A stretch of 53,914 nucleotides of DNA from assembly GCA_002455425.1 (NCBI GenBank), contig DKKT01000090.1, positions 1 through 53,914 of the forward strand, given 5' to 3'. How positions within the stretch are numbered: position 1 is the first letter of the stretch; each line of letters begins with the position of its first letter. Made by a program: the position numbers and the translations under genes. This DNA comes from Chthonomonas sp. UBA6659. GTDB taxonomy: Bacteria > Armatimonadota > Fimbriimonadia > Fimbriimonadales > Fimbriimonadaceae. Below, one piece after another: positions 8,372 through 17,675 of the stretch. The notes below the pieces were generated by a model. The model made no database searches. It was given only the letters and a program-made list of their open reading frames with translations, and was not told the DNA's origin.

Positions 8372-8928
8372 GGAAGGGTGAAGGTCTCGACAGGCAGCTT
8401 CGTGCCAAGTTTGACGACTCGATACTCGTCGGTTTGGGGGCCGGGGGCACCCATTTCGAGGTAAAGGTGGCCGATCGGCATGTAGGTCTTCGCGTCGACG
8501 ACGATGTAGCCGGCGTAGCTTCCGGCCTCGGTGGTCCGAATCTGGTAGGCACGACGCTTCTTGCCGGCGACCGTCCAGTCGGTCGGACCGAGGAAGGTGT
8601 CGTAAAGCGGGCTCCGACGATCGAAGAACCGGTCGAAGCCGTGGGGATAGTCTGCCTCGAACGTCTTGGGCGCCGGCTCTCGTTTGATCTCTTCGCCGGT
8701 CCGCTGCCATCGCTGGTGACCGTCGCAAACGTCAACCGGCTTCCCGTCTAGCTCGATGCGCCAACGATTCGGGCGCTGATAGCGGTAGGTCTGGATCTTC
8801 TTGGACCCGTCCGGGTCGGTCGTGTAGACGTCGACGCAGAGGGTGTTGGCCGATGCGATCTGGTTCAACGCCCGAAGGTAAGCCTTCGGGGGACCGCCCA
8901 AGACGAGGAGAGCGAGCGCCGCGGTCAT
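8368..8928 (-). CDS. Secreted LolA/DUF2092-like protein
   Basis: 186 residues with a short signal peptide (MTAALALLVLGG). The body has the open beta-barrel rhythm of LolA-like and DUF2092 proteins: YRYQRPNRWRIELDGKPV, VCDGHQRWQRTGEE, YQIRTTEAGSYAGYIVVDAKTYMPIGHLYLE. Related proteins bind lipids or lipoproteins in the periplasm, so a lipid carrier role is plausible but not shown. It begins 4 bases after the stop of a tiny membrane-protein ORF on the same strand. Confidence 0.65.
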   Translation of the reverse strand: MTAALALLVLGGPPKAYLRALNQIASANTLCVDVYTTDPDGSKKIQTYRYQRPNRWRIELDGKPVDVCDGHQRWQRTGEEIKREPAPKTFEADYPHGFDRFFDRRSPLYDTFLGPTDWTVAGKKRRAYQIRTTEAGSYAGYIVVDAKTYMPIGHLYLEMGAPGPQTDEYRVVKLGTKLPVETFTLP

Positions 8929-8932
8929 CAGT

Positions 8933-9106
8933 CTAGTTTCGCGAGACGAGCGTCCCGGATTCCAGCGCCGCGAGCCGCTGCGAGATGCTCTCGCTCAGCG
9001 AGTCGACGTCGTCGGCTTCGCGTTCCTCACGCAACCGCTCGAAAACCAGCGTTCCGACCACGCCAGTAAGAATGCCCAGAAAGAACCAACCGAGGCCTCT
9101 GCTCAC
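8933..9106 (-). CDS. Tiny single-helix membrane protein
   Basis: 57 codons from GTG 9106. One hydrophobic helix (LGWFFLGILTGVVGTLVFE, residues 5-23) is followed by a charged, probably coiled tail (RLREEREADDVDSLSESISQRLAAL). An in-frame TAA lies four codons upstream, so GTG is the only standard start, and TAAAAC sits 6 nt before it. It precedes the LolA-like gene by 4 bases and probably heads its operon. No homologue recognised; it could assist envelope biogenesis. Confidence 0.55.
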   Translation of the reverse strand: MSRGLGWFFLGILTGVVGTLVFERLREEREADDVDSLSESISQRLAALESGTLVSRN

Positions 9107-9112
9107 TACGCG

Positions 9113-9118
9113 GTTTTA
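9113..9118 (-). promoter_or_regulatory. -10-like TAAAAC, leaderless start
   Basis: TAAAAC on the minus strand lies 6 nt before GTG 9106, at the spacing seen in front of many genes in this window. Weak match on its own. Confidence 0.3.
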
Positions 9119-9136
9119 CCCCGTCGCTCTCTGGTC

Positions 9137-11200
9137 CTAGGGAGCCGTGCACGAGAACGGGATGGTCGCCATGCCGCCCGGCTGTCCGTTGCCCGAGGGC
9201 AGCGTGGTACCGGTCATCTCGCCGTCGAGCTGGAGGTTCGTGTTCGTCGCCCGCACCGAGTCTTTGACGATCAAGGTGTAGTTCCCCTTGCGGAGTCCTT
9301 TGGGAAAGTTCAGTGTGACTGTATTCGTGGCCCCGCTGTAGCTGTAGGTGAACGGGATCTGGGCATCGACCGCGCCGCCCTTGACCGCAAAGTCCAGAGC
9401 CGAGGCATTGACGCCGGTGTGGAAGGTCACTTTCACCTGGTTGATTCGGGATGCCGACGTCGATCCCGCGGCGGGCACCGTCTCCACGATCGTCGGGCCT
9501 CCGTGAGCAAATGTGGTTGAGTTCACGGAGGTCGCAAGGATCCACGTGTCCTCGTCAAAGGTGCACGCCGTGGCGGTGCCTGTGAGCGGTATCACGAAGT
9601 TCTCGGTGGCCGCGTCGTTCCAGACTTCCTTGGCCTGCTTGACGCCGCCCACGGTCGGCCGAATGTCGATCGGCATCTTGAAAACGGGATACGCGGTCTG
9701 GGTCTGGCGAACATAGACGAGGAGGTAATGCTTGCCGTTCGAGGTCGCCGTCGACCACGCCCATTGGTACGCGGGTGCACCGCCGCCATAGACCCATTGA
9801 TCGAAGAACCAGTTGAGGCTCGACCCGTGGGTGGCGTTCGCCACGCTGACGAGGTCATCCGTGATCGCGGTTTTGTACTGGAACTGGCTGCGGTAGTTCG
9901 TCAGGATGTTGAAAAAGGTCGTGTCGCCGACAACACCGCGAAGCATGTGCAGCGCCCACGCCGCCTTGTTGTAGCTGTAGGTGCCGCTAAAGATCCGGTT
10001 CGGGTCGGAAATGTCATAGCAGTAGACGGTGCCGCCGACGCCCGAGGGTCGTCGACCGGACATTGCGGACTTGAGCGCGGCGAGACCCGAGCTTCCCGGT
10101 TTGAGTTCGCTCCAGAGCGCCTCACTGTACGTCGCGAAACCCTCGTTCAGCCAGATGTCGTGCCAAGTACCGCAGGTGATCATGTCACCCCACCATTGGT
10201 GGGCCAGTTCGTGGGCGTTGACCGACTCCCAGAAGCCGCCCATGCCGGTCATTGTCTGGTGCTCCATTCCACCGCCGAACGTGAATTGGTACATGCCGTA
10301 CTTTTCCGCGATGAACGGATACTGCCCGAACTTCGCCTCGAACACCGGCAACATCTGAAGGCACTTCTCCCAGGCGGTCCGGTTTGCGGTGGTATCGCTG
10401 CTCGGCCAGATGTAAAACTCGACCGGCATCGAGCCGCCGGCGTAGTTGTAGTTCTGGGTCCACTTGTTGAAGTTGGTCGCGCCGATCGACAGCAGGTACG
10501 GTGACATCGCGTAGTTCGTCAGCCAGCGGTACCTTAAGAGGCCGCCCCCGAGGTTGTCGGTCCCCTGCAACAGCCCGTTCGCTGCGACTTTGAGGGTGCT
10601 GGGGACGGTGACGTTCAAAGCGTAGGTCGACTTGTCGTTGTTGTCGTCCTTGTTCGGCCACCAGGTGTAGGAGTACCAAGGCTCGCTGAGGGTGAAGACG
10701 TAGGGTGCGCCGCCCTGGGTGCCGAACTCGATCGACCCGAAGCCACTCGAGGTCGCGTTCCCTTCGTAGTCGATGAAAAGGGTGAACTGCTCGTCGAGCG
10801 CGTAGGGGCGGTCGAAATTGGCTCGGACCGTCGTCGTGTTGAGTCGGGTGAACGTGATGTCCCGCCCGTCGAGCCGGCACGCCGTGATCGTGAAGTTACT
10901 GCCCAGGCGGAACGTGAACTCGGTCAAACCGGCGCGCAGGCTCTTGACGGTGAGGGTGTTGTCGCCATTGACCAAGGTCGCCGGTGGCGACAACGTGATG
11001 TTCAGGACCTGGTGGAGCACATCGGTATCGGTGAAGGTCTCGGGTGCCCCGAGCTTGGTCATCGTCGGACTGAATCCGTGCTTGACCGCCGCACTCCAGC
11101 GATGAGCATGCCCACAAAGGGTCGAACCCGTGCCTGCCCAAAGCGAGGCGGCAACGCAGAGCGACGACAGAACCAAGGACGAACGCAAGATGATAGCCAT
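9137..11200 (-). CDS. Secreted M1 family metallo-aminopeptidase with C-terminal Ig-like domain
   Basis: 687 residues with a signal peptide (SSLVLSSLCVAASLWAGTGS). The M1 zinc motif is complete: H330-E331-xx-H334, then 18 residues, then E353 (HELAHQWWG ... WLNEGFATYSE). The exopeptidase motif usually GxMEN reads GGGMEHQT here, so the Asn is His. The N-terminal beta-saddle domain precedes it. After about residue 560 comes an Ig-like domain of the Big_5 type (PTIVETVPAAGSTSASRINQVKVTF) that may bind the cell surface or other proteins. Start ATG 11200 has GGAG 5 nt upstream. It probably cleaves N-terminal residues from peptides outside the cytoplasm. Confidence 0.93.
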   Translation of the reverse strand: MAIILRSSLVLSSLCVAASLWAGTGSTLCGHAHRWSAAVKHGFSPTMTKLGAPETFTDTDVLHQVLNITLSPPATLVNGDNTLTVKSLRAGLTEFTFRLGSNFTITACRLDGRDITFTRLNTTTVRANFDRPYALDEQFTLFIDYEGNATSSGFGSIEFGTQGGAPYVFTLSEPWYSYTWWPNKDDNNDKSTYALNVTVPSTLKVAANGLLQGTDNLGGGLLRYRWLTNYAMSPYLLSIGATNFNKWTQNYNYAGGSMPVEFYIWPSSDTTANRTAWEKCLQMLPVFEAKFGQYPFIAEKYGMYQFTFGGGMEHQTMTGMGGFWESVNAHELAHQWWGDMITCGTWHDIWLNEGFATYSEALWSELKPGSSGLAALKSAMSGRRPSGVGGTVYCYDISDPNRIFSGTYSYNKAAWALHMLRGVVGDTTFFNILTNYRSQFQYKTAITDDLVSVANATHGSSLNWFFDQWVYGGGAPAYQWAWSTATSNGKHYLLVYVRQTQTAYPVFKMPIDIRPTVGGVKQAKEVWNDAATENFVIPLTGTATACTFDEDTWILATSVNSTTFAHGGPTIVETVPAAGSTSASRINQVKVTFHTGVNASALDFAVKGGAVDAQIPFTYSYSGATNTVTLNFPKGLRKGNYTLIVKDSVRATNTNLQLDGEMTGTTLPSGNGQPGGMATIPFSCTAP

Positions 11201-11310
11201 AGTAACTCCAGGCGCGACATCGCACCCGACACTTCTATGGTACGACGGAGAGCACCGGTTTCCTAGTTCGAACGATGCAGCGTTCCTGGCAAAGGGCCGG
11301 AAGGGTACGC

Positions 11311-11316
11311 CAGAAT
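11311..11316 (+). promoter_or_regulatory. -10-like CAGAAT, leaderless start
   Basis: CAGAAT lies 6 nt before ATG 11323. This supports that ATG over an upstream in-frame ATG (11275), whose extension would precede the lipoprotein signal peptide. Confidence 0.4.
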
Positions 11317-11322
11317 AGGCGC

Positions 11323-12204
11323 ATGCGCCCTCGGTTGGGGATTGGCTTGCTTCTCATCGCGATCTTGACTATGGTCGTCGGTTGCCGACCGCCGGCCCAA
11401 CTCCAGGGCAAGCCGAATGCCACCAATTACCGCAAGGTCATCAGCCTTAGCCCGTCCACGACGGAAATCGCGGGGACCTTCATGACCGATTCGGCTCGGC
11501 TCCAGGGCCGCACGTCCGCCTGTGACCACCCCGACTTTGTGCGTGACATCGAAGTCGTCGGTTCGGTGAAGCCCGATTTCGAGAAGATCGCGGCGATGAA
11601 GCCGGACTTCATCGTGTACGACCAGACCCTCTACAACGATGCCGACATCGAGAAGCTGAAGACGATCGCCCCCCAGGCCGACGTTTTGGTTCTCGATCCG
11701 TCCACGGTCAAGAGCTACATCGACTTTTTGTATCGATTCGCTGCGGCCACCGCGAGTGAAACCCAGGTGATGGACTACGCCGAGAAGGTTCTGCAAGCGT
11801 CGGGTGTCGGCCGGTCGAACCCTCCCGATCCCAAGCCGAAGGTGATCACTCTGCTCGGTGGGGGTCCCAACACCGAGTACATGGCAACCGGCACCCAGTC
11901 CTTCTTGGCCGACGTGGTCCGAGACGGCGGGGGCGAACCGGTCGGGCCTGATTCGGATCGATTCCAGGTCGTCAACGTCGAGCACCTCGTGAAGTGGAAC
12001 CCGGACCTGATCTTCACCAGCGACGATCCGAAGACGATCCTAAGTGACCCTCGCCTCAAGGACATCGGTGCCGTCAAAGGCAAAGCGGTCCTCCAGTTCC
12101 GCGGCGACATCCTCCTGAGGGCAGGAGCTCGGGTCGACAAGCTGATCAACCGCGTCAGACAGCTCATCGGAGTCCGTTCGGACGAGCTCGCGGGGAGGCA
12201 GTAA
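11323..12204 (+). CDS. BtuF/FhuD-like substrate-binding lipoprotein
   Basis: 293 residues. A signal peptide with lipobox MVVGC anchors it to the membrane. The body matches class III periplasmic binding proteins: VISLSPSTTEIAGTF near the N-terminus, ACDHPDFV, VGSVKPDFEKIAAMKPDFIVYD, a long linking helix, then VVRDGGGEPVGPDSDRFQVVNVEHLVKWNPDLIFTSD. Such proteins deliver vitamin B12, heme or siderophore iron to an ABC transporter. No permease or ATPase gene is in the window and no cobalamin riboswitch was seen upstream, so the substrate is undecided. mtnP starts 3 bases after its stop. Confidence 0.85.
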   Translation: MRPRLGIGLLLIAILTMVVGCRPPAQLQGKPNATNYRKVISLSPSTTEIAGTFMTDSARLQGRTSACDHPDFVRDIEVVGSVKPDFEKIAAMKPDFIVYDQTLYNDADIEKLKTIAPQADVLVLDPSTVKSYIDFLYRFAAATASETQVMDYAEKVLQASGVGRSNPPDPKPKVITLLGGGPNTEYMATGTQSFLADVVRDGGGEPVGPDSDRFQVVNVEHLVKWNPDLIFTSDDPKTILSDPRLKDIGAVKGKAVLQFRGDILLRAGARVDKLINRVRQLIGVRSDELAGRQ

Positions 12205-12207
12205 GCG

Positions 12208-13041
12208 ATGCCCGACATCGGCGTTTTCGGCGGCTCCGGCTTCTACTCGCTTCTCGAGAACGTTCAGGAGATCAAGGTCGACACCCCGTATGGCCCGACC
12301 AGCGATTCGATTTTCCTCGCACAGGTGGATGGGCGTGAGGTGGCGTTTCTTCCGCGACACGGTCGGAACCACACGATTCCTCCCCACAAGATCAACTACC
12401 GCGCCAACGTCTGGGCTTTCCGCAAGATCGGGGTGAAGGTCGTGATCAGCCCGTGTGCGGCGGGCTCGCTCCAGAAGCATGTCGAGCCTGGGCACTTCGT
12501 CGTGTGCGACCAGTTCGTGGACCGTACCCAGGGGCGCGCGGACACCTTCTACGACGGCTCGATCGTGACCCACGTCTCCGTCGCCGACCCCTATGACGAG
12601 CGACTCCGCAGCCTCGCGGCCGACGTGATCCGGGAGCACGGGATTCCATGCCACGACCGGGGCACGGTGCTTGTCGTGAACGGCCCACGGTTCTCGACCA
12701 AGGCCGAGAGCGCCTGGTACACGGGCCTCGGCTGGGAAGTCATCAACATGACGCAGTATCCCGAGGTGTATCTTTGCCGGGAACTGGGCATGGCGGTCGT
12801 CAACATCTCGTTGATCACCGATTACGACGCCGGGCTTGTGGCCGAGTCCGATGCGGTCAATGCGATGAGCGTGCTGGAGGTCTTCAAGAAGAATTCCGAG
12901 GGGATCCGCGGTGTAGTGTTGACGATGATTCGGCGACTACCTGCCGACCTCACCGATTACCTCGGAGTCGAGGAACTCCAATACAGTCGGGGCGATGCTC
13001 ACGTGATCACGCCGCGCGATATCCGTCTGTACGAACAGTAA
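12208..13041 (+). CDS. mtnP: S-methyl-5'-thioadenosine phosphorylase
   Basis: 277 residues, full length for the family, cytoplasmic. It cleaves methylthioadenosine with phosphate to adenine and methylthioribose 1-phosphate (methionine salvage). Family blocks are intact: IGVFGGSGFYSLL, FLPRHGRNHTIPPHKINYRANVWA, the phosphate/ribose region VNGPRFSTKAES, INMTQYPEVYLCRELGM and the ITDYDAG base-binding Asp. The MTQ tripeptide favours MTA phosphorylase over purine nucleoside phosphorylase, though substrate range can shift. It lies in a run of closely spaced plus-strand genes from the binding lipoprotein to the S41 proteases. Confidence 0.93.
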   Translation: MPDIGVFGGSGFYSLLENVQEIKVDTPYGPTSDSIFLAQVDGREVAFLPRHGRNHTIPPHKINYRANVWAFRKIGVKVVISPCAAGSLQKHVEPGHFVVCDQFVDRTQGRADTFYDGSIVTHVSVADPYDERLRSLAADVIREHGIPCHDRGTVLVVNGPRFSTKAESAWYTGLGWEVINMTQYPEVYLCRELGMAVVNISLITDYDAGLVAESDAVNAMSVLEVFKKNSEGIRGVVLTMIRRLPADLTDYLGVEELQYSRGDAHVITPRDIRLYEQ

Positions 13042-13043
13042 CG

Positions 13044-15911
13044 ATGCTCGCTCTCCTCACCGCGATGGCCGCGACGATCCAAACCGGTGCCTCCCAGCCG
13101 GCGACCCCGCCGCTGACTCTCGAGGCCGGGGTCGAAACGGCGACTTTGGGAACGGTCTCCATCGCGGGGCGCGAGGTGCCGATCAAAGTGCCCACCCAGA
13201 GCCCCTGGATTCCGCCCGGTGCTCCCCATATCGGGTGGCAGGGATGGAAGTATCGAGTCACCCCGCTTGGAGACGTCGATGCCCGCTACCGGGTCGACGG
13301 AGGTTGGGGCGACGTCCAAGCGGGATGGGAGACGTTGGCCAAGACCCCAGCCACCAGCTCGCGCGTCTGGAAAGTCAAACTCTTCCTGTTCACGCGTGCC
13401 GAGCTCATGGAGAAGGGATCCGACGGCATTGTCCGGGTCCGGCGGCAGACGCTGGAACGGGTTCAGATCGGGTCGATTCTCGAAGCCTGTGGAACGCTGA
13501 AGGCGATGGTCGAAAGCGCCTCCGAAGGGCGGCTCAAGTTGGCGTTCGACGTGTCGATCGACGACGATCCGATTCGTCTCACCGCCTTGGCGGGGCAGCC
13601 GTTGATCGGAGGGGACTTCATTCAGCACACGATCGGTCCCCGCATCAACGCCGCTGCGTTCGAGACCGATGACCCGGGCGATCGAGGGCCGTTCGATTCG
13701 GTGTTCGTGGTCCACTCCGCGCTCACACGGCACCCCGCCGATGCCCTCGTCAGCGCGACTCCCGTCACGACGATTCCGTTCTATACGCTCGGCACGCTCG
13801 AACAACCGTTTGGGCTCGCGGTGGCCCTGTACGAAGGGTGGCTGCGCCACCTCCGGTTCGCCGGAGATCGCCTCGGCTATCGGCTGCCGAATCGGGTCGC
13901 CCCGGAGGCAAGCCCGATCGAGATGACGCCATCTCCCCGAACGATCCCCGACCACTGGACGCCGACCGGAAGCTTCATGACGCCGGCGCTCTGGCGCTCG
14001 ATCGTCGCCGGACGGACGCCGACGGATGCCGAGTTCGTCGCGCGCCGATGGCCGGTCCAGGTGATGGCTCTGCGAACCTGGTCCGAAGTCAGCGACGATC
14101 CGTGGACCCGTCTTCCCGAACTTGAGCCGCCGGCAAGCGATTGGCCGAACGGCGACCCGCAGTCGATTCTCGTGAAGGAAGACCGTTGGTTCGTTCCCGC
14201 CGATCTTGTCGACTTCTTCGCCGCGCATGTCGTGGCCGACACTCCGGTTCTCGGATTTGCGGATCGAGGCGGGCGGCGCTATGTCGTCTTTCAGAGGAGC
14301 AGTCTCAAGGAGGGTGAGGCGGTCGTCCAAACCCTCAACCTCGAGAGCCAGCCCGGTCGCCCGGCGGTGCAGGTGTTGCCGACGGGACCCCCGTCGATGG
14401 ATTCGCAACCGCGCGCGGGCGGCTTCTTCACGGTCGCGAAGGCGAACGATCCGACGAAGGGACTCGTGGTCCAAGTCACCGAATACGGATCGTATCGACG
14501 GGGGTGGGCGCGGATCATGGGGGTCGACTCGGGCGTCCCGATCGTGGACATCGCCGAGACGCCGATGCTGCAGTTCTCGATGAAGGCGATCGGCAACGAA
14601 GGGATCGGCCTGGTTTTCGAGGGCTTGCCGCGCGGGGTCGTGCTCCGGCCGACTCTACCGAACCCGGTCGAAGTGCCAATCGCGAACCCACCACTGGCGA
14701 TCGATGTACCGTTCGACGGTGACTGGCACTCGGTGGTGATCGATCTCCGTCTCCTCAAGGGAAGCTCGTCGTCGAATCTGGTCCGTTCGGTGATCGTGAC
14801 TCCACCGGCCAACGCGGCGTTCTACGAGCGGCAACGGTTCGAGCCGACGGTGCTGACCTTCGCCGACTGGAACGCGCGCGCAGCGCTCGATAATGAAGTC
14901 GTCGTCGAGGCCCAGGCGCTTGCCTACGGCCCGATCGAGGCGCGAGCGAAGCGGATCGCCGAGATCGGTACGGCGGGCCCGCCCGCGGACGCCGATAAAG
15001 CGCTCCTCCTCGAGGCGCTTCGCGACGCCCAGGAGTTGGTACGCCTGAACGCGGTCGAGGTGCTCAACCGCGTCAAAGTGACGGAAGCGCTCCCGGCTCT
15101 CATCGACCAGGCAAGGAGCGCGAGCCCGTCGGTTGCCGAAGGTGCGATTCGGGCGCTTGTGTTCCAAGATGCTCCCGAGGGCTGGGCCGAGTTGCTCACG
15201 ATGGTCAGCCGTGGACCGTTCGATTACACGCGGCAGTTTGCCGCCCGCGCCCTCGGTTTGACCGGCGATCCCAAGTATGCGGGTCCGATCAGCACGCTCA
15301 TGACCACCCGGTCGTGGCGCGCGCGCGAAGATTCGGCCAAGGCGATCGCCAAACTGCCCGGCGACGAGGCCGGCGTGATTTTGATCGCGCTCCTCCAAGA
15401 GGTCGACCCCTGCATCCGCCTCGCAATCGTCGAGCGCGCCAACGTCGGCCTCGAGCTGATCAACCGTCGGCTCCTGTGGTCCAGCGTCAACGACCCGAGC
15501 GAGGCGGTTCGCGCCGCCGCCGCGATCCGATTGGTCGGTAGTCCGATGCCCGAGTTCCAAAAGGAGGGCTACAAGGCGGTGCGAGACGAAAGCCCAGCGG
15601 TGCGCTTAGCGCTCCTCGAGGCCCTTCGAATCAAGCCCAGCGATGCCCACCGCGGCGCCTTCCGGCTCGCGGTCGCCGATCCCTCAGCGACGGTGCGGGC
15701 GGCCGCCCTTCGTGGCTTCGCCGCGATGCCGGGGACGGTCGACCTGGCCGAGGTCGAAAACGTGCTCCAGGATAAGGACCCTCGGGTCCAAGCCGCCCTC
15801 CTCGATCTCGTCGGCAGCAAGAAGCTGAAGCTTCCCGATGCGGCTTGGCAGACGCTCAAGGCAAGTCTCGATCCGGTGGTCGCCCGCCGGGCAGCCGAGG
15901 CGGGCGGATGA
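13044..15911 (+). CDS. Large secreted HEAT-repeat protein
   Basis: 955 residues from ATG 13044, which lies 2 bases after the mtnP stop. The N-terminus (MLALLTAMAATIQTGASQ) looks like a short signal peptide. Residues about 30-620 are beta-rich with no family I recognise. From about residue 630 to the end there is a series of HEAT-like helical repeats, for example LLLEALRDAQELVRLNAVEVLNRVK, FAARALGLTGDPKYAGPISTLM, VRLALLEALRIK and VRAAALRGFAAMPGTVDLAEVENVLQDKDPRVQAALLDLVG. HEAT arrays bind proteins; the partner is unknown. The frame is open far upstream into mtnP, but those codons are shadow sequence. It overlaps rpiB by ATGA. Confidence 0.85.
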   Translation: MLALLTAMAATIQTGASQPATPPLTLEAGVETATLGTVSIAGREVPIKVPTQSPWIPPGAPHIGWQGWKYRVTPLGDVDARYRVDGGWGDVQAGWETLAKTPATSSRVWKVKLFLFTRAELMEKGSDGIVRVRRQTLERVQIGSILEACGTLKAMVESASEGRLKLAFDVSIDDDPIRLTALAGQPLIGGDFIQHTIGPRINAAAFETDDPGDRGPFDSVFVVHSALTRHPADALVSATPVTTIPFYTLGTLEQPFGLAVALYEGWLRHLRFAGDRLGYRLPNRVAPEASPIEMTPSPRTIPDHWTPTGSFMTPALWRSIVAGRTPTDAEFVARRWPVQVMALRTWSEVSDDPWTRLPELEPPASDWPNGDPQSILVKEDRWFVPADLVDFFAAHVVADTPVLGFADRGGRRYVVFQRSSLKEGEAVVQTLNLESQPGRPAVQVLPTGPPSMDSQPRAGGFFTVAKANDPTKGLVVQVTEYGSYRRGWARIMGVDSGVPIVDIAETPMLQFSMKAIGNEGIGLVFEGLPRGVVLRPTLPNPVEVPIANPPLAIDVPFDGDWHSVVIDLRLLKGSSSSNLVRSVIVTPPANAAFYERQRFEPTVLTFADWNARAALDNEVVVEAQALAYGPIEARAKRIAEIGTAGPPADADKALLLEALRDAQELVRLNAVEVLNRVKVTEALPALIDQARSASPSVAEGAIRALVFQDAPEGWAELLTMVSRGPFDYTRQFAARALGLTGDPKYAGPISTLMTTRSWRAREDSAKAIAKLPGDEAGVILIALLQEVDPCIRLAIVERANVGLELINRRLLWSSVNDPSEAVRAAAAIRLVGSPMPEFQKEGYKAVRDESPAVRLALLEALRIKPSDAHRGAFRLAVADPSATVRAAALRGFAAMPGTVDLAEVENVLQDKDPRVQAALLDLVGSKKLKLPDAAWQTLKASLDPVVARRAAEAGG

Positions 15912-16354
15912 CGGTCGTGTTCGGGTCGGACCACGCCGGTTACGATCTCCGCCATGCCCTCGCCGCCGGCTTCCGAGCCGCGGGTCATGACGTCTCGGAA
16001 GTGGGTGCAACCAGCGACGCTCCCTACGACTACCCGGATGCCGCGGACCTGGTTTGCGCACAGGTGTTGGCGGGCGGCACCGATCTCGGGGTGCTCGTTT
16101 GCGGAACCGGGATCGGAGTCTCCATCCGCGCAAATCGTTATTCCGGGATCCGCGCCGCCAATTGCTGCACCACCGAGATGGCGGTCCTGGCTCGCCAGCA
16201 CAACCACGCCAACGTTCTGTGCCTCGGGGCACGATTGCTGAATCTCGAACAAGCAGAGGAGATTGCGCGCGTGTTTCTGCAAACTGAGGAAGATACGAGC
16301 GAGCGGCACTCGCGTCGGGTCCGAAAGCTAGATGGGAACTTCCCGGCGTCATAG
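15908..16354 (+). CDS. rpiB: Ribose-5-phosphate isomerase B
   Basis: 148 residues, normal for RpiB. It interconverts ribose 5-phosphate and ribulose 5-phosphate in the pentose phosphate pathway. Motifs: FGSDHAGYDLR at the N-terminus (Asp-His of the active site), VCGTGIGVSIRANR (catalytic Cys and phosphate loop) and the ANVLCLGARLL block near the end. ATG 15908 overlaps the upstream TGA (ATGA), so it is translationally coupled to the HEAT gene. A distant LacAB-type isomerase or allose-6-phosphate isomerase cannot be fully excluded, but RpiB fits best. Confidence 0.93.
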   Translation: MTVVFGSDHAGYDLRHALAAGFRAAGHDVSEVGATSDAPYDYPDAADLVCAQVLAGGTDLGVLVCGTGIGVSIRANRYSGIRAANCCTTEMAVLARQHNHANVLCLGARLLNLEQAEEIARVFLQTEEDTSERHSRRVRKLDGNFPAS

Positions 16355-16376
16355 AATGTAGGTTCGGGTCATACGG

Positions 16377-17675
16377 ATGAAGAGAGCTTCGAAGAATTGG
16401 TTCGGTGCGGTGGCGGTTTTGGCCGTCGTCGGTGCCTTGGCAGGCGGCAATTTGCTCCGCGAGCGGATCGAGGTCGGTCGACCTTTGCAGACCGCTTCCA
16501 GCCGGGAAGGCGGTTCCCTAACGGATGGGACGCCGAGAGCCCTGCTCTACGCCTCGACCGACAAGAACCCTCAGGTTCCGGAGACGGAGTATTTCTACCG
16601 CCTGAGTGAACTCCTCAAGGAGCGTTATGTCGACCCCGTGAAGGATGACGAGCAGCTCGCGGAAGGCGCGGTGCGAGGCATGGTTCTCAGCCTCGACGAC
16701 CCGTACAGCGAGTTCATGAATCCTGAGCAGTTCAAGGCGTACCAGCGTCGGGTCCGGGGCGAATTCGAAGGCATCGGCATCGAAGTGAAGCTGTTCTACG
16801 ACGCCCAGCAGCGCGAAGCGTTGGCCAAGCTCCGGAAGGAGCGCAGCACCGAGGTGCAAGAAGAGACGCCGGCCGTGACGCCCGGCGAGCTGATCCCGAG
16901 CGTCATCGTGACCGCGGTCGCCCCGGGAAGCCCGGCGGCGAAAGCCGGACTCCAGCCCGGCGATCGAATCGACAAGATCGACGAGCGATGGGTCTACTCG
17001 GCCCCGATCTTCCGCACGTTTCAGGAGGCTCAGCGCAAGCTGCGCCGTGGCGAACTGGATTCGGCCGAGCTCTCCAAGCTCCGGAAAGCGCTTTCTGAGA
17101 AGTCGAAGCATGGTTTGACCCCGGCCCGAGCCCGCGACAAAGTGCTGATGGGAACGAACGGCACCGTGAAGGTGGCGTGGGAGCGTGAGGGCCAGGTCCA
17201 GGAAGCGACGATGGAGAAGGCCCTCACAAAGGTGGCACCGGTGAGCCCGAGCGGCGACGCCCTTGCGGTGAAGTTTTTCGTCGGCGTCAAGGACCCGCTG
17301 CGATCCGCGATCGAAGGGAAGTCGCAGGTCACCCTCGATCTCCGCAATGGGACCTTGGGCGATTTCGATTCGATGAAGTCCGCGCTCGAGGTCGTCCTGC
17401 CGGCCGGAACGTACGGCCGGTTCTCCGCAGAGCGCGCGGGCCGACCGCGCGAGCTCATCCTCAAGGAGGGCGCGTCCTCGACGCCCAAGATCAAACTCCG
17501 CGTCGACGAGACGACCCGGGGAGCCGGCGAGATATTCGCGCGAGTACTGGTCGGGGCGGGCAAGGCGACGCTCGACGGCAAGCTGCCCGGTGAGGCCGTA
17601 CGCCTGGAGGGCGTCTCCCTCCCGAGCGGGGCCGGGTACGTCCTGCCCGTCGCCACCTACGAGGTGTCTCGATGA
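16377..17675 (+). CDS. S41 (C-terminal processing) protease homologue, catalytically dead
   Basis: 432 residues with an N-terminal membrane anchor (WFGAVAVLAVVGALAGGNLL). The architecture is that of CtpA: N-terminal helical part (YFYRLSELLKERYVDPV ... DDPYSEFMNPEQF), a PDZ domain (VIVTAVAPGSPAAKAGLQPGDRIDKID, about residues 178-205) and a C-terminal protease fold. The catalytic site is missing: where the active neighbour has SASAAE, this protein reads TRGAGE with Gly382 at the Ser position, and the Lys position falls at about Glu406-Ala407. It overlaps the active protease gene by ATGA. It probably acts as an adaptor, substrate receptor or inhibitor for that enzyme. That role is inference. Confidence 0.85.
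   Translation: MKRASKNWFGAVAVLAVVGALAGGNLLRERIEVGRPLQTASSREGGSLTDGTPRALLYASTDKNPQVPETEYFYRLSELLKERYVDPVKDDEQLAEGAVRGMVLSLDDPYSEFMNPEQFKAYQRRVRGEFEGIGIEVKLFYDAQQREALAKLRKERSTEVQEETPAVTPGELIPSVIVTAVAPGSPAAKAGLQPGDRIDKIDERWVYSAPIFRTFQEAQRKLRRGELDSAELSKLRKALSEKSKHGLTPARARDKVLMGTNGTVKVAWEREGQVQEATMEKALTKVAPVSPSGDALAVKFFVGVKDPLRSAIEGKSQVTLDLRNGTLGDFDSMKSALEVVLPAGTYGRFSAERAGRPRELILKEGASSTPKIKLRVDETTRGAGEIFARVLVGAGKATLDGKLPGEAVRLEGVSLPSGAGYVLPVATYEVSR

Noticed and set aside
11201..11322. Cobalamin riboswitch upstream of the BtuF-like gene
   Set aside because: No B12-box-like sequence was recognised, the leader is too short, and the start appears leaderless.
12999..14474. 491-codon minus-strand frame over the HEAT-repeat gene
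   Set aside because: It is antisense to a gene with signal peptide and recognisable repeats; composition is shadow-like.
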